DNA of 64,000 nucleotides, taken from Mycobacterium alsense. Its GTDB lineage: Bacteria > Actinomycetota > Actinomycetes > Mycobacteriales > Mycobacteriaceae. This document shows positions 19,353-26,580 of the stretch, piece after piece. The position numbers and the translations under genes were made by a program. Each line of letters starts with the position of its first letter. Position 1 is the first letter of the stretch. The notes beneath the pieces are model-generated. The model ran no database searches. It had not been told where the DNA came from and saw only the letters and a list, made by a program, of their open reading frames with translations. The stretch lies in NCBI RefSeq assembly GCF_002086635.1, contig NZ_MVHD01000009.1, positions 62,001 through 126,000 on the forward strand, written 5' to 3'.

Positions 19353-19946
19353 ATGGCAGCCGTGAGCAAGGCCGCGTTGCGCGGGCAGCTGCTGGCCGCG
19401 CGGCGTCGCGTTGCTGACGACGTCCGCGCCGCCGAGGCGCGCGCGCTCACCGAGCGGCTGGAGGCGGTGGTCGACGGTGAGGGCACGGTCTGCGCGTACG
19501 TGCCGGTGGGCGCCGAGCCGGGGTCGACAGAGATGCTGGACGTGTTGCTGCGCCGCTGTGCGCGGCTGCTGCTGCCGGTCGCGCGCACCGGCGCGGACGG
19601 CACGCCGCTGCCGCTGCGCTGGGGTGAATACCGGCCGGGCGCGCTCGTCCCCGGACCGTGGGGCCTGCTCGAGCCGCCCGATCCCCTCCTGCCGGCGGAC
19701 GCCCTGGGCCACGCCGGCCTGCTGCTCGTGCCGGCGCTGGCCGTCGACCGCCGGGGCGTGCGGCTGGGCCGGGGGCGCGGCTTCTACGACCGCTCGCTGG
19801 CCGACCGCGACCCGGCCGCGCGGGTGATCGCGATCGTGCGCGACGACGAGTTCGTCGACGAGCTGCCCGCCGAGCCCCACGACGTGCCGATGACCCACGC
19901 GCTGACCCCCGGGAAGGGCCTGATCGCGCTTTTCGGCGGGGAATGA
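19353..19946 (+). CDS. fthC: 5-formyltetrahydrofolate cyclo-ligase
   Basis: A 197-residue member of the 5-FTHF cyclo-ligase family, converting 5-formyl-THF plus ATP to 5,10-methenyl-THF. The ATP-binding basic motif RLGRGRGFYDRSL near residue 145 and the substrate region LLVPALAVDRRG are clear. Equivalent to Rv0992c. The start at 19353 has no ribosome site; a weak GATCGT lies 7 nt upstream, compatible with a leaderless mRNA. The CIRCE box and ruc follow 20 nt after the stop. Confidence 0.88.
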   Translation: MAAVSKAALRGQLLAARRRVADDVRAAEARALTERLEAVVDGEGTVCAYVPVGAEPGSTEMLDVLLRRCARLLLPVARTGADGTPLPLRWGEYRPGALVPGPWGLLEPPDPLLPADALGHAGLLLVPALAVDRRGVRLGRGRGFYDRSLADRDPAARVIAIVRDDEFVDELPAEPHDVPMTHALTPGKGLIALFGGE

Positions 19947-19965
19947 TCCCGATCACGTAGCGGTT

Positions 19966-19992
19966 CTAGCACTTGAAACGGTAGAGTGCTAA
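19966..19992 (+). promoter_or_regulatory. CIRCE element (HrcA operator) before ruc
   Basis: CTAGCACTT (19966-19974), nine bases, then GAGTGCTAA (19984-19992). The arrangement equals the CIRCE consensus TTAGCACTC-N9-GAGTGCTAA with a perfect right arm and two deviations in the left arm. It ends 29 bp before the ruc start. HrcA control of the M. tuberculosis homologue Rv0991c has been reported, so the assignment is well supported. Confidence 0.85.
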
Positions 19993-20021
19993 TGCAGCCC
20001 GACAGAATCTCGGAGGTTCTC

Positions 20022-20381
20022 GTGCCGACCTACAGCTACGCGTGCACCCAGTGCGCCGACCGCTTCGACGTTGTGCAGGCCTTCACCGACGACGCGCTGA
20101 CCACGTGCGAGAAGTGCTCCGGTCGCCTGCGCAAGCTGTTCAATTCCGTGGGCGTGGTGTTCAAGGGCAGCGGCTTCTACCGCACCGACAGCCGCGCGGA
20201 CGGCAAGAAGTCGAACGGCTCCACAAACGGGTCCGGCGAGTCGGCGTCGGCGTCGGGGTCGGGCGAGAAGGCCTCCGGCGACAAGAGCGGCTCGAGCGCC
20301 TCGGGCGGCTCGGGCGATAAAGGCGGCTCGAGCGAGAAGTCGACCAGCACCGCCGCACCGGCCGCCGCCGCGGCCAGCTGA
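20022..20381 (+). CDS. ruc: Redox-regulated chaperone Ruc (FmdB-type zinc ribbon)
   Basis: A 119-residue protein. An N-terminal FmdB-type zinc ribbon has four cysteines (C8, C11, C29, C32). It is followed by a short conserved segment (VVFKGSGFYRTD) and a disordered Ser/Gly/Lys-rich tail. The M. tuberculosis homologue (Rv0991c) is an oxidation-activated chaperone that hands clients to Hsp70. GTG 20022 is selected because GGAGG lies 6 nt upstream and the family begins with (M)PTYSYAC; the longer frame would overlap the CIRCE box. The operator explains co-regulation with heat-shock chaperones. Confidence 0.88.
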   Translation: MPTYSYACTQCADRFDVVQAFTDDALTTCEKCSGRLRKLFNSVGVVFKGSGFYRTDSRADGKKSNGSTNGSGESASASGSGEKASGDKSGSSASGGSGDKGGSSEKSTSTAAPAAAAAS

Positions 20382-20448
20382 GCCGGTTATCCACAACCCG
20401 CGTTTTTGACCCACACCCCGGGCGTCGCCCGGCGGTTACCGTTGCGCG

Positions 20449-21126
20449 GTGGGCAACCCATCGCTGAATCCGGCGCTGCTGCGCCGGATTTCGGCGTCGT
20501 TGCGCCCCGACTGGACGCGCACCGCGCTGGCCCGGCGCGCCGCCGCCGGCGGCCTCGTGGTGCTGGCCGGCATTGCGACGCTGCGGTCGAATCCGGACGG
20601 CGACTACGCCGAGGTGGTGGTGGCCGTGCGCGACCTGCGTCCGGGCGCCGCCTTGACCGTCGACGATGTGCGCCTCGAAAGGCGTTCGGCCACAACGGTT
20701 CCCGATGGGGCGCAGGTCGGAATCGCCGCGGTGGTCGGATCGACGCTGGCCGGCCCCACGCGTCGCGGCGAGGTGCTCACCGACGTCCGGTTGCTCGGCA
20801 GCCGGCTGGCCGACGCCGCGATCGCGTCGAAGGCCGGGCCCGGCGCCCGCATCGTGCCGCTGCACCTGGCGGACGGCGGCCTGATCGACTTGGTCCGGGT
20901 CGGCGACGTCGTGGACGTGCTGGCCGCCCCGGCCACCGATGCGCCGGGCACCGCGACCGTGACCAAAGTGGTAGCAACTGACGCCGTCGTCGTGCTTGTT
21001 TCGGCCAAGCCGAAGGCCCAGGCTGCGGATAGCGACCGCGTAGTGTTGGTTGCGCTGCCGGCTCGCGTGGCGAACACGGTGGCGGGCTCGACGCTGGGTC
21101 AGACGGTGACGCTGACCCTGCATTGA
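20449..21126 (+). CDS. SAF-domain (CpaB/FlgA-like) membrane-anchored protein
   Basis: A 225-residue protein with one hydrophobic segment (about 33-45) and then a SAF domain typical of CpaB/RcpC pilus-assembly proteins (VVVAVRDLRPGAALTVDDV). A C-terminal section has VRVGDVVDVLA and VVLVALPARVA. No Flp/Tad pilus genes are nearby, so a pilus role is unsupported here. GTG 20449 has TACCGT 6 nt upstream and no ribosome site, fitting a leaderless start. Corresponds in position to Rv0990c. It is followed after 66 nt by mscL. Confidence 0.7.
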   Translation: MGNPSLNPALLRRISASLRPDWTRTALARRAAAGGLVVLAGIATLRSNPDGDYAEVVVAVRDLRPGAALTVDDVRLERRSATTVPDGAQVGIAAVVGSTLAGPTRRGEVLTDVRLLGSRLADAAIASKAGPGARIVPLHLADGGLIDLVRVGDVVDVLAAPATDAPGTATVTKVVATDAVVVLVSAKPKAQAADSDRVVLVALPARVANTVAGSTLGQTVTLTLH

Positions 21127-21192
21127 GCGCCTCGCCGCTGTTGGGCACGTGATCGATAGCAAACTCTGTCCAGTCCAGAAAGGACCAGCCCG

Positions 21193-21657
21193 ATGCTCAA
21201 AGGGTTCAAGGAGTTTCTCGCGCGGGGCAATATCGTCGACCTGGCCGTCGCGGTCGTCATCGGTACCGCCTTTACCGCATTGGTCACCAAGTTCACCGAC
21301 AGCATCATCACGCCGCTGATCAACCGGATCGGTGTCAAACAGCAGTCCGATGTCGGCATCCTCAAGATCGGCATCGGCGGCGGCCAGACCATCGACTTGA
21401 ACATCCTGCTGTCGGCGGCGATCAACTTCGTTTTGATCGCGGCCGTCGTGTACTTCTTCGTGGTGCTGCCCTACAACACCCTGCGCAGGCGCGGCGAGGT
21501 CGAACAGGCCGACGACGCGCAGATCGTGCTGCTCACCGAGATCCGCGACCTGCTGGCGGAGTCGGGCAACGGGGATTCGTCGGGCAGGCACGGCGGGGCC
21601 GCCGCCAAGACGCCACCGCCGGAGCACGGCCCCCGCGCGGACGCCGAATCTCAGTGA
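21193..21657 (+). CDS. mscL: Large-conductance mechanosensitive channel
   Basis: A 154-residue MscL homopentamer subunit that opens under membrane tension to relieve hypo-osmotic stress. The N-terminal amphipathic helix, TM1 ([21 protein letters not shown], about 15-35), a periplasmic loop, TM2 (about 70-92) and a charged C-terminal bundle with RRRGEVEQ are all present. AAAGGA lies upstream of ATG 21193. The stop is 7 nt from the stop of convergent moaB2. In M. tuberculosis the Rv0986-Rv0989c genes separate mscL from the SAF gene; here they are directly adjacent. Confidence 0.95.
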   Translation: MLKGFKEFLARGNIVDLAVAVVIGTAFTALVTKFTDSIITPLINRIGVKQQSDVGILKIGIGGGQTIDLNILLSAAINFVLIAAVVYFFVVLPYNTLRRRGEVEQADDAQIVLLTEIRDLLAESGNGDSSGRHGGAAAKTPPPEHGPRADAESQ

Positions 21658-21664
21658 CGCGCGG

Positions 21665-22222
21665 CTAGATTTCCAGGCTCGACAGCTGGCCGATGATCTG
21701 GGCGGCGAGCGGATTCAACGTTGCCATCCCGTCGCGCACCGCGTAGCGCGAGCCGGCGAGGTTGACCACCAGCGTGCTGCCGGACACCCCGGCCAGGCCG
21801 CGCGACAATCCGGCATCGATGATGCCCGCGGACAGCCCCGACGCGCGGATGGCTTCGGCGATGCCCAGGATCTCGCGATCCAGGATCTCGCGGGTGGCCT
21901 CCGGCGTGACGTCGCGCGGGGTGACGCCGGTCCCGCCGACCGAGACCACCAGGTCCACCCCGCCGATCACCGCGGTGTTCAGCGCGTTGCGGATCTCGAC
22001 CTCGTCGGCCGCGACCGCCACTACTCCGTCGACGACGAACCCCGCCTCGGTCAACAGCTCGGTGACCAGCGGTCCGCTGTGGTCCTCGTCGCCGTGCGCG
22101 GTGCGATCGTCGACCACCACGACCAGCGCCCGGCCGACCACCAACTCCGCACCCGTTTCCATGGATGCCACCGTATATCCGAGGTCGGACAATCCCGCCG
22201 CCGAGGGCTCATCGACGCGCAT
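21665..22222 (-). CDS. moaB2: MogA/MoaB-family protein MoaB2
   Basis: A 185-residue protein of the molybdopterin-adenylyltransferase-like fold. The pterin-binding segments VVSVGGTGVTPRDVTPEA and SGSTLVVNLAGS are conserved. M. tuberculosis Rv0984 is the match. ATG 22222 overlaps the pepD stop as TGATG, so translation is coupled to pepD; a GTG one codon earlier is also possible. The gene lies in the mprA-mprB-pepD-moaB2 order, and its link to envelope stress is conserved but unexplained. Confidence 0.88.
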   Translation of the reverse strand: MRVDEPSAAGLSDLGYTVASMETGAELVVGRALVVVVDDRTAHGDEDHSGPLVTELLTEAGFVVDGVVAVAADEVEIRNALNTAVIGGVDLVVSVGGTGVTPRDVTPEATREILDREILGIAEAIRASGLSAGIIDAGLSRGLAGVSGSTLVVNLAGSRYAVRDGMATLNPLAAQIIGQLSSLEI

Positions 22223-23697
22223 CACTGATCCGCCTTGCCGAGGGTGATCTGCACGGTGCGGCTCCCCCCGCCGGGATCCTGGAACGTCAACGACACCTTG
22301 TCGCCGGGCGCCCTGGACCGCACCGCGGCGACCAACGCGTCGGCGCTGTTGATGGGGCGATCGTCGACCTTGGTGACCACGACCCCCTTGGGCAGTCCCG
22401 CCGACGCGGCCGCGCCGTTGGGCACCACCTCGACCACCTTGGCGCCCGGCGTGCCCTTGTCGCTGGTCACCTGGACGCCGAGCGACGCGTGCGACGCCTT
22501 GCCGGTGCTGATCAATTCGTCGGCGATGCGCTTGGCCTGGTCGACCGGGATCGCGAAGCCCAGCCCGATCGAGCCGCTCTGCGCGTCGGGCGAGTCGGCG
22601 CCCAGGGTGGCGATCGCCGAGTTGACGCCCACCAACTGGCCGCTCATGTTGACCAGCGCCCCGCCGGAGTTACCCGGGTTGATCGCGGCGTCGGTCTGAA
22701 TCGCGTCCAGCACCGTGTTCTGGTTGCCCGTCTCACCGGTGGTGGACACCGGCCGGTTCATCGCGCTGATGATCCCCGTGGTCACCGTGCCCGACAGGCC
22801 CAGGGGTGAGCCGACCGCCACCACCGGCTGGCCGACCCGCAAATCCGACGACGAGCCCAGCGAGATGGGGGTGAGGTTGGAGATGCCCTGGACGCGGATC
22901 ACCGCGATGTCGCTGGTCGGGTCGGCACCGACCACGGTGAACGGCGCGGTGCGGCCGTCGGAGAAAGTCACCGTCGTCTTCGGTTGCGGACCGGCCAGAC
23001 CCCCCGGGACGCCCGGTCCACCCGGACCGCCCGGCTTGGCCGCGGCGGCGACGACGTGGTTGTTGGTCAGGATCAGCCCGTCGGTCGACAGGACGATGCC
23101 GGAGCCCTCCTCCGACTGACGGCCGATGTCGGTCTCGAGCATGACGACGCTGGGCACCACTTTGGCGGCGACCTGCTCCACGCTGCCCGGCGGCATGTTC
23201 GCGGCCGGGACGCTGGGGGCGACCCCCGGGATGACGCTGTGCCCGTTGCCGCCGGTGGTGTGCGTGCCCAGCTCGACGGCCGTCGCGGCCGCCCCGCCGA
23301 TGCCCGCCGACACGACCGCGATGGCCAGCGCGCCCGCGGTCAATAAGCCTGCGCGGGAACGCTTTTGGGGTGCCGGGGGCGGCCCCCCGGGACCCATCGG
23401 CGGCAGCATGTGGATCGGGCCGGTGCCCGTTCCGCCGGGGATCGGGCCCGTCCCGGTACCGCCGTGGATCGGGCCCGGCCCGGTGCCGCCGGGCGTCCGG
23501 ACCGGCCCGGTGCCGCTGAACGGCTCGTAGGGCCGGCGGTATTGCGCCGTCGGCTGGGCCGTTTGGTAACGCCAGTCGAACTGCGGGTTGTACGGCTGGT
23601 GGCGCCCCTGCGCATATGCGGGCGGAACAGGCTGATTAGGCCCGGCGCGGTACCCCGGTTGCTGCGGCGGTGGCGAATACCTCGGGTCATCCGTCAT
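22222..23697 (-). CDS. pepD: HtrA-like serine protease PepD
   Basis: A 491-residue membrane-anchored protease/chaperone acting in the periplasm-like space on misfolded proteins. The cytoplasmic N-terminus is Pro/Gly-rich with tandem GTGPIPGG-like repeats (about 61-97). One membrane span covers about 115-140. The trypsin-like domain has H214, D263 and S344 in GNSGGALV, and a C-terminal PDZ domain follows. A collagen-like Gly/Pro insert (about 222-236) directly follows the catalytic His strand. An MprA-type box lies 87 bp upstream, inside the end of mprB, so pepD probably has its own promoter in addition to read-through. Confidence 0.93.
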   Translation of the reverse strand: MTDDPRYSPPPQQPGYRAGPNQPVPPAYAQGRHQPYNPQFDWRYQTAQPTAQYRRPYEPFSGTGPVRTPGGTGPGPIHGGTGTGPIPGGTGTGPIHMLPPMGPGGPPPAPQKRSRAGLLTAGALAIAVVSAGIGGAAATAVELGTHTTGGNGHSVIPGVAPSVPAANMPPGSVEQVAAKVVPSVVMLETDIGRQSEEGSGIVLSTDGLILTNNHVVAAAAKPGGPGGPGVPGGLAGPQPKTTVTFSDGRTAPFTVVGADPTSDIAVIRVQGISNLTPISLGSSSDLRVGQPVVAVGSPLGLSGTVTTGIISAMNRPVSTTGETGNQNTVLDAIQTDAAINPGNSGGALVNMSGQLVGVNSAIATLGADSPDAQSGSIGLGFAIPVDQAKRIADELISTGKASHASLGVQVTSDKGTPGAKVVEVVPNGAAASAGLPKGVVVTKVDDRPINSADALVAAVRSRAPGDKVSLTFQDPGGGSRTVQITLGKADQ

Positions 23698-23767
23698 GAC
23701 GCTACGTCGCTCTTCCTATATCGGTATTTCGGCTCGATCGGGCTCGAGTCCAACACTAGCTGCAGAA

Positions 23768-25312
23768 CTACCTTGCCTGCGCGGACTGAGAGTCCACTGA
23801 GATAACGTTCGCCGATCGCCGAGAGTTCTCCGTGGCGTCCGTCACGGGCCCGATGGGTTGGGTCGTCGTGGTCTCGGCGCGGGGGCCGGCCGCGGGGTAG
23901 GGCGCCGTCGGCATCGGGCGGCCGGGCAGCAGCACATAGATGGAGGTCCCCGGCGGCTGGCCGCCGGGCACCGTGTCCTCGACGCGAAGCAACCCGCCGT
24001 GGTTGAGCACCACCTTTTTCACGATCGCCAGCCCCAGCCCCGAACCCGGCATCGACCGGGCCGTCGTGGACCGGTAGAACCGCTCGAACACCAGGCGCCG
24101 CTCGTGCAACGGGATGCCGGGCCCGTGGTCCGACACCACCAGCTCGGCGTGCGACGGGTCGAGTTGCCGCAGCGTGATGCCGACGCGGCCGCCCGGCGGG
24201 CTCCACTTGGCCGCGTTGTCCATGAGGTTGAGCACCGCGCGCGACAGCCCGGCGGCGTCGCCGTAGACCTGCCATCCGATCGCCTCGACGTCGAAGTGAA
24301 TGTCGTTGCGCCGCCGCCTAACCCGCTCCAGGCTGCGGTCGATCACCTCCGACATGTCGACCGTCTCGTGCACGACCTGACCGGCGTCGTCGCGGGTGAG
24401 GTCCACCAAATCGCCCACCAGGGTGGACAATTCCTCGATCTGCGCGAGCACGTCGGCGCGCAGGTCGACCATCTCCTGTTCGGGCAGCCGGGGCGCCCCG
24501 GGTTCCATCGACGCCATCAGCAGCTCGACGTTGGTGCGCAGCGACGTCAGCGGGGTGCGCAGTTCGTGTCCGGCATCGGTCACCAGGCGCGCCTGCCGCT
24601 CCCTCGACTCGGCCAGGGCCCGCAGCATCAGGTTGAAAGCCTCGGTGAGCCTGGCCAATTCGTCGCTGCCGAACACCGGGATGGGCCGCAGGTCGTCGGT
24701 GCGCGCCACCCGCTCGGCGGCCTGGGTCAGGCGGGCCACCGGGCGCAACCCCGCCCGGGTGACCATGCCCCCGGCCACCGCGGCGACCGCGACACCGATC
24801 CCGCCGACGATCAGCAGCACCCAGCGCAGCTTGGTCATCACCATCTCGGTGGGCTTCAGGCTCTTGGAGAGCAGCAGCGAACTGCCGTTGGGCAAGTGGA
24901 TGGCCAGGATGCGCTGCTCGCCCACGGTGCGCTGCGACATGAACAACTCGCCGCTGATGACCGCCTTCTCGGTGGGTCCCACGGGCAGGGCCTGGCCGGG
25001 CTGGTTGGCGGTGTAGACGGAGTGGCCCGGGTTCACCAGCATCGCGTTGACGTCGGAGTAGGCGGTGCCCTCGATGGCCTTGCCCGGGTCGGCGGCCAGC
25101 GAGCCGCTGGCGATCAGCAGCTGCGCGCGGCTCTGCAGCTGGTTGTCGATGTCGCTGTAGAGCGCGGCCGAGATCACCGCGTACACGGCGAGCGCCATCA
25201 GCACGACGACCATCGCGACCATCGACATCGCCAGCAGCATCACCCGCCACCGCAACGACAACGAGCTCGCGGCTCGCAGCGGTGCGCGCCGGTGCCGGCG
25301 GAACAGGGTCAT
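23768..25312 (-). CDS. mprB: Sensor histidine kinase MprB
   Basis: A 514-residue two-component sensor of envelope stress. The first membrane span covers about 23-50, and an extracytoplasmic sensor domain follows (about 52-160). A second span (about 163-185) leads into HAMP, then the dimerisation box DAGHELRTPLTSL with phospho-acceptor H249. The ATPase domain carries DNAAKWSPPGG and GSGLGLAIVKK. It phosphorylates MprA, encoded 16 nt upstream. In M. tuberculosis MprB binds DnaK and PepD and feeds the SigE network (established). Confidence 0.95.
   Translation of the reverse strand: MTLFRRHRRAPLRAASSLSLRWRVMLLAMSMVAMVVVLMALAVYAVISAALYSDIDNQLQSRAQLLIASGSLAADPGKAIEGTAYSDVNAMLVNPGHSVYTANQPGQALPVGPTEKAVISGELFMSQRTVGEQRILAIHLPNGSSLLLSKSLKPTEMVMTKLRWVLLIVGGIGVAVAAVAGGMVTRAGLRPVARLTQAAERVARTDDLRPIPVFGSDELARLTEAFNLMLRALAESRERQARLVTDAGHELRTPLTSLRTNVELLMASMEPGAPRLPEQEMVDLRADVLAQIEELSTLVGDLVDLTRDDAGQVVHETVDMSEVIDRSLERVRRRRNDIHFDVEAIGWQVYGDAAGLSRAVLNLMDNAAKWSPPGGRVGITLRQLDPSHAELVVSDHGPGIPLHERRLVFERFYRSTTARSMPGSGLGLAIVKKVVLNHGGLLRVEDTVPGGQPPGTSIYVLLPGRPMPTAPYPAAGPRAETTTTQPIGPVTDATENSRRSANVISVDSQSAQAR
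23784..23802 (-). promoter_or_regulatory. MprA-type box upstream of pepD
   Basis: On the minus strand TCTCAGTG-GAC-TCTCAGTC forms two 8-bp direct repeats with a 3-bp spacer, 19 bp in all, inside the last codons of mprB. MprA is known to bind two loosely conserved 8-bp direct repeats within 19 bp. The same layout occurs upstream of mprA. Confidence 0.7.
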
Positions 25313-25328
25313 CGTTGCTCTTCGGTCA

Positions 25329-26021
25329 TCAGGGCGGCGTCTCCCGAAGGACGTAGCCCACCCCGCGGACCGTGTGGATCAGTCGCGGCTCGCCCTCGGC
25401 CTCGGTTTTGCGGCGCAGATAGCCGACGTAGACCTCCAGCGCGTTGCCGGAGGTGGGGAAGTCGAACCCCCACACCTCCTCGAGGATGCGGCTGCGGGTG
25501 AGCACCCGGCGCGGGTTGGCGATCAACATTTCCAGCAGGGCAAACTCGGTGCGGGTCAAGCTGATCGGGCGCTGGCCGCGAGTGACCTCGCGGGTCACCG
25601 GGTCCAGGCTCAGGTCGGAGAAACTCATCGCGACCGACTCGGCGTCGTCGTCGGGCTTGGTGCGCCGCAGCAGCGCGCGCATGCGGGCCAGCAGCTCTTC
25701 GAGGGCGAACGGCTTGGGCAGGTAGTCGTCGGCACCGGCGTCCAGCCCGGCGACGCGCTCCGAGACCGAGTCGCGCGCGGTGAGCACCAGGATCGGCAGG
25801 TCGTCGCCCGTGCTGCGCAGCTGGCGGCACACCTCGAGCCCGTCCAGCCGGGGCATCATCACGTCCAGGACGAGTGCGTCGGGCCGGTCGCTGGCGATCA
25901 TGTCGAGGGCCTCGACCCCGTCGTGGGCCAGCTCGACCGAATAGCCGTTGAAGGAGAGCGACCTGCGCAGCGACTCGCGTACCGCACGATCGTCGTCGAC
26001 GACAAGTATTCGCACGGCCAC
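25329..26021 (-). CDS. mprA: Response regulator MprA
   Basis: A 230-residue OmpR/PhoB-type regulator. The receiver domain (1-120) has the acidic pocket DDDR (9-12), the beta-3 Asp in VLDVMMP (D53), Thr in LTARD and Lys in LPKPFAL. A winged-helix DNA-binding domain ends with [12 protein letters not shown]. It controls persistence and envelope-stress genes together with MprB. The mprA-mprB-pepD-moaB2 order on one strand suggests one transcript. An MprA-type box lies 16-34 bp upstream of the start, indicating autoregulation. Confidence 0.95.
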   Translation of the reverse strand: MAVRILVVDDDRAVRESLRRSLSFNGYSVELAHDGVEALDMIASDRPDALVLDVMMPRLDGLEVCRQLRSTGDDLPILVLTARDSVSERVAGLDAGADDYLPKPFALEELLARMRALLRRTKPDDDAESVAMSFSDLSLDPVTREVTRGQRPISLTRTEFALLEMLIANPRRVLTRSRILEEVWGFDFPTSGNALEVYVGYLRRKTEAEGEPRLIHTVRGVGYVLRETPP

Positions 26022-26036
26022 CAGTTTCGCCCTAGC

Positions 26037-26055
26037 GCCTGAGAGCGGGCTGAGA
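26037..26055 (-). promoter_or_regulatory. MprA-type box upstream of mprA
   Basis: The minus strand reads TCTCAGCC-CGC-TCTCAGGC, two 8-bp direct repeats separated by 3 bp. It lies between the rpmF stop and the mprA start. It agrees with the reported 19-bp MprA recognition layout and with autoregulation of mprA. Confidence 0.75.
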
Positions 26056-26079
26056 GACGCGCCGCGTGTTTGCCGAGAC

Positions 26080-26253
26080 CTAGCGGCGCTCGAGGTCGAT
26101 GAGCCCGAGACGTGCCGCCTTGAGCAGCCTGCGCGGGACCTTGTGCCGCTGGCCCGCGACCGTCACACCGACGAGCTCGGTCTTGGTGGCCTTCCACTGG
26201 GCGCGGCGGCTCCGGGTGTTCGCGCGCGACATCCTGCGCTTGGGTACGGCCAT
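26080..26253 (-). CDS. rpmF: 50S ribosomal protein L32
   Basis: A 57-residue basic protein starting [20 protein letters not shown], the universal L32 N-terminus. There is no cysteine anywhere, so this is the zinc-free form. It corresponds to Rv0979A. ATG 26253 follows a GAGG-type ribosome site about 8 nt away. It lies upstream of mprA on the same strand, with an MprA box in the 58-bp gap. The PE_PGRS genes that flank rpmF in M. tuberculosis are absent here. Confidence 0.93.
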   Translation of the reverse strand: MAVPKRRMSRANTRSRRAQWKATKTELVGVTVAGQRHKVPRRLLKAARLGLIDLERR

Positions 26254-26485
26254 GGTCGGGCCTCATTCCTCGTTGGGGCTGCTACGGGCAAGTCGCGCGA
26301 CATCGCGGCCCCCGGGGGACGGCCGAACGTGCGACGATTGGGTCCCAGGATAGTCGGTGGCCAGCCGGTCGCCAAAACGGCGCCGGCGCGCGCCGGGAGC
26401 ACCCCCAGGTTGCCGTGGCGGCCGTGATCAGGGCGAGAACGACCACGGGGCGATCTCGGCGCGGGAGGGAGCCGACCGGGCATCC

Positions 26486-26531
26486 TTGACGTGACGCCCG
26501 CGGCACCCGCTAACCTACCGAGTGGTTGGTT
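26486..26531 (+). promoter_or_regulatory. Promoter and overlapping TetR-type operator of the acyl-CoA operon
   Basis: This lies in the 327-bp gap between rpmF and the operon, which otherwise holds no visible gene. TTGACG (26486-26491), a 19-bp spacer and TAACCT (26511-26516) make a plausible SigA promoter. AACCTACC-GAGT-GGTTGGTT (26512-26531) is an 8-bp inverted repeat with one mismatch, covering the -10. A TetR/FadR-like repressor binding there would block transcription. No regulator gene is adjacent. Confidence 0.55.
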
Positions 26532-26580
26532 GGTTCGCGGTCACTTCGCGGTCACGAGGAAGCGCAGATGGGAGGACTGG

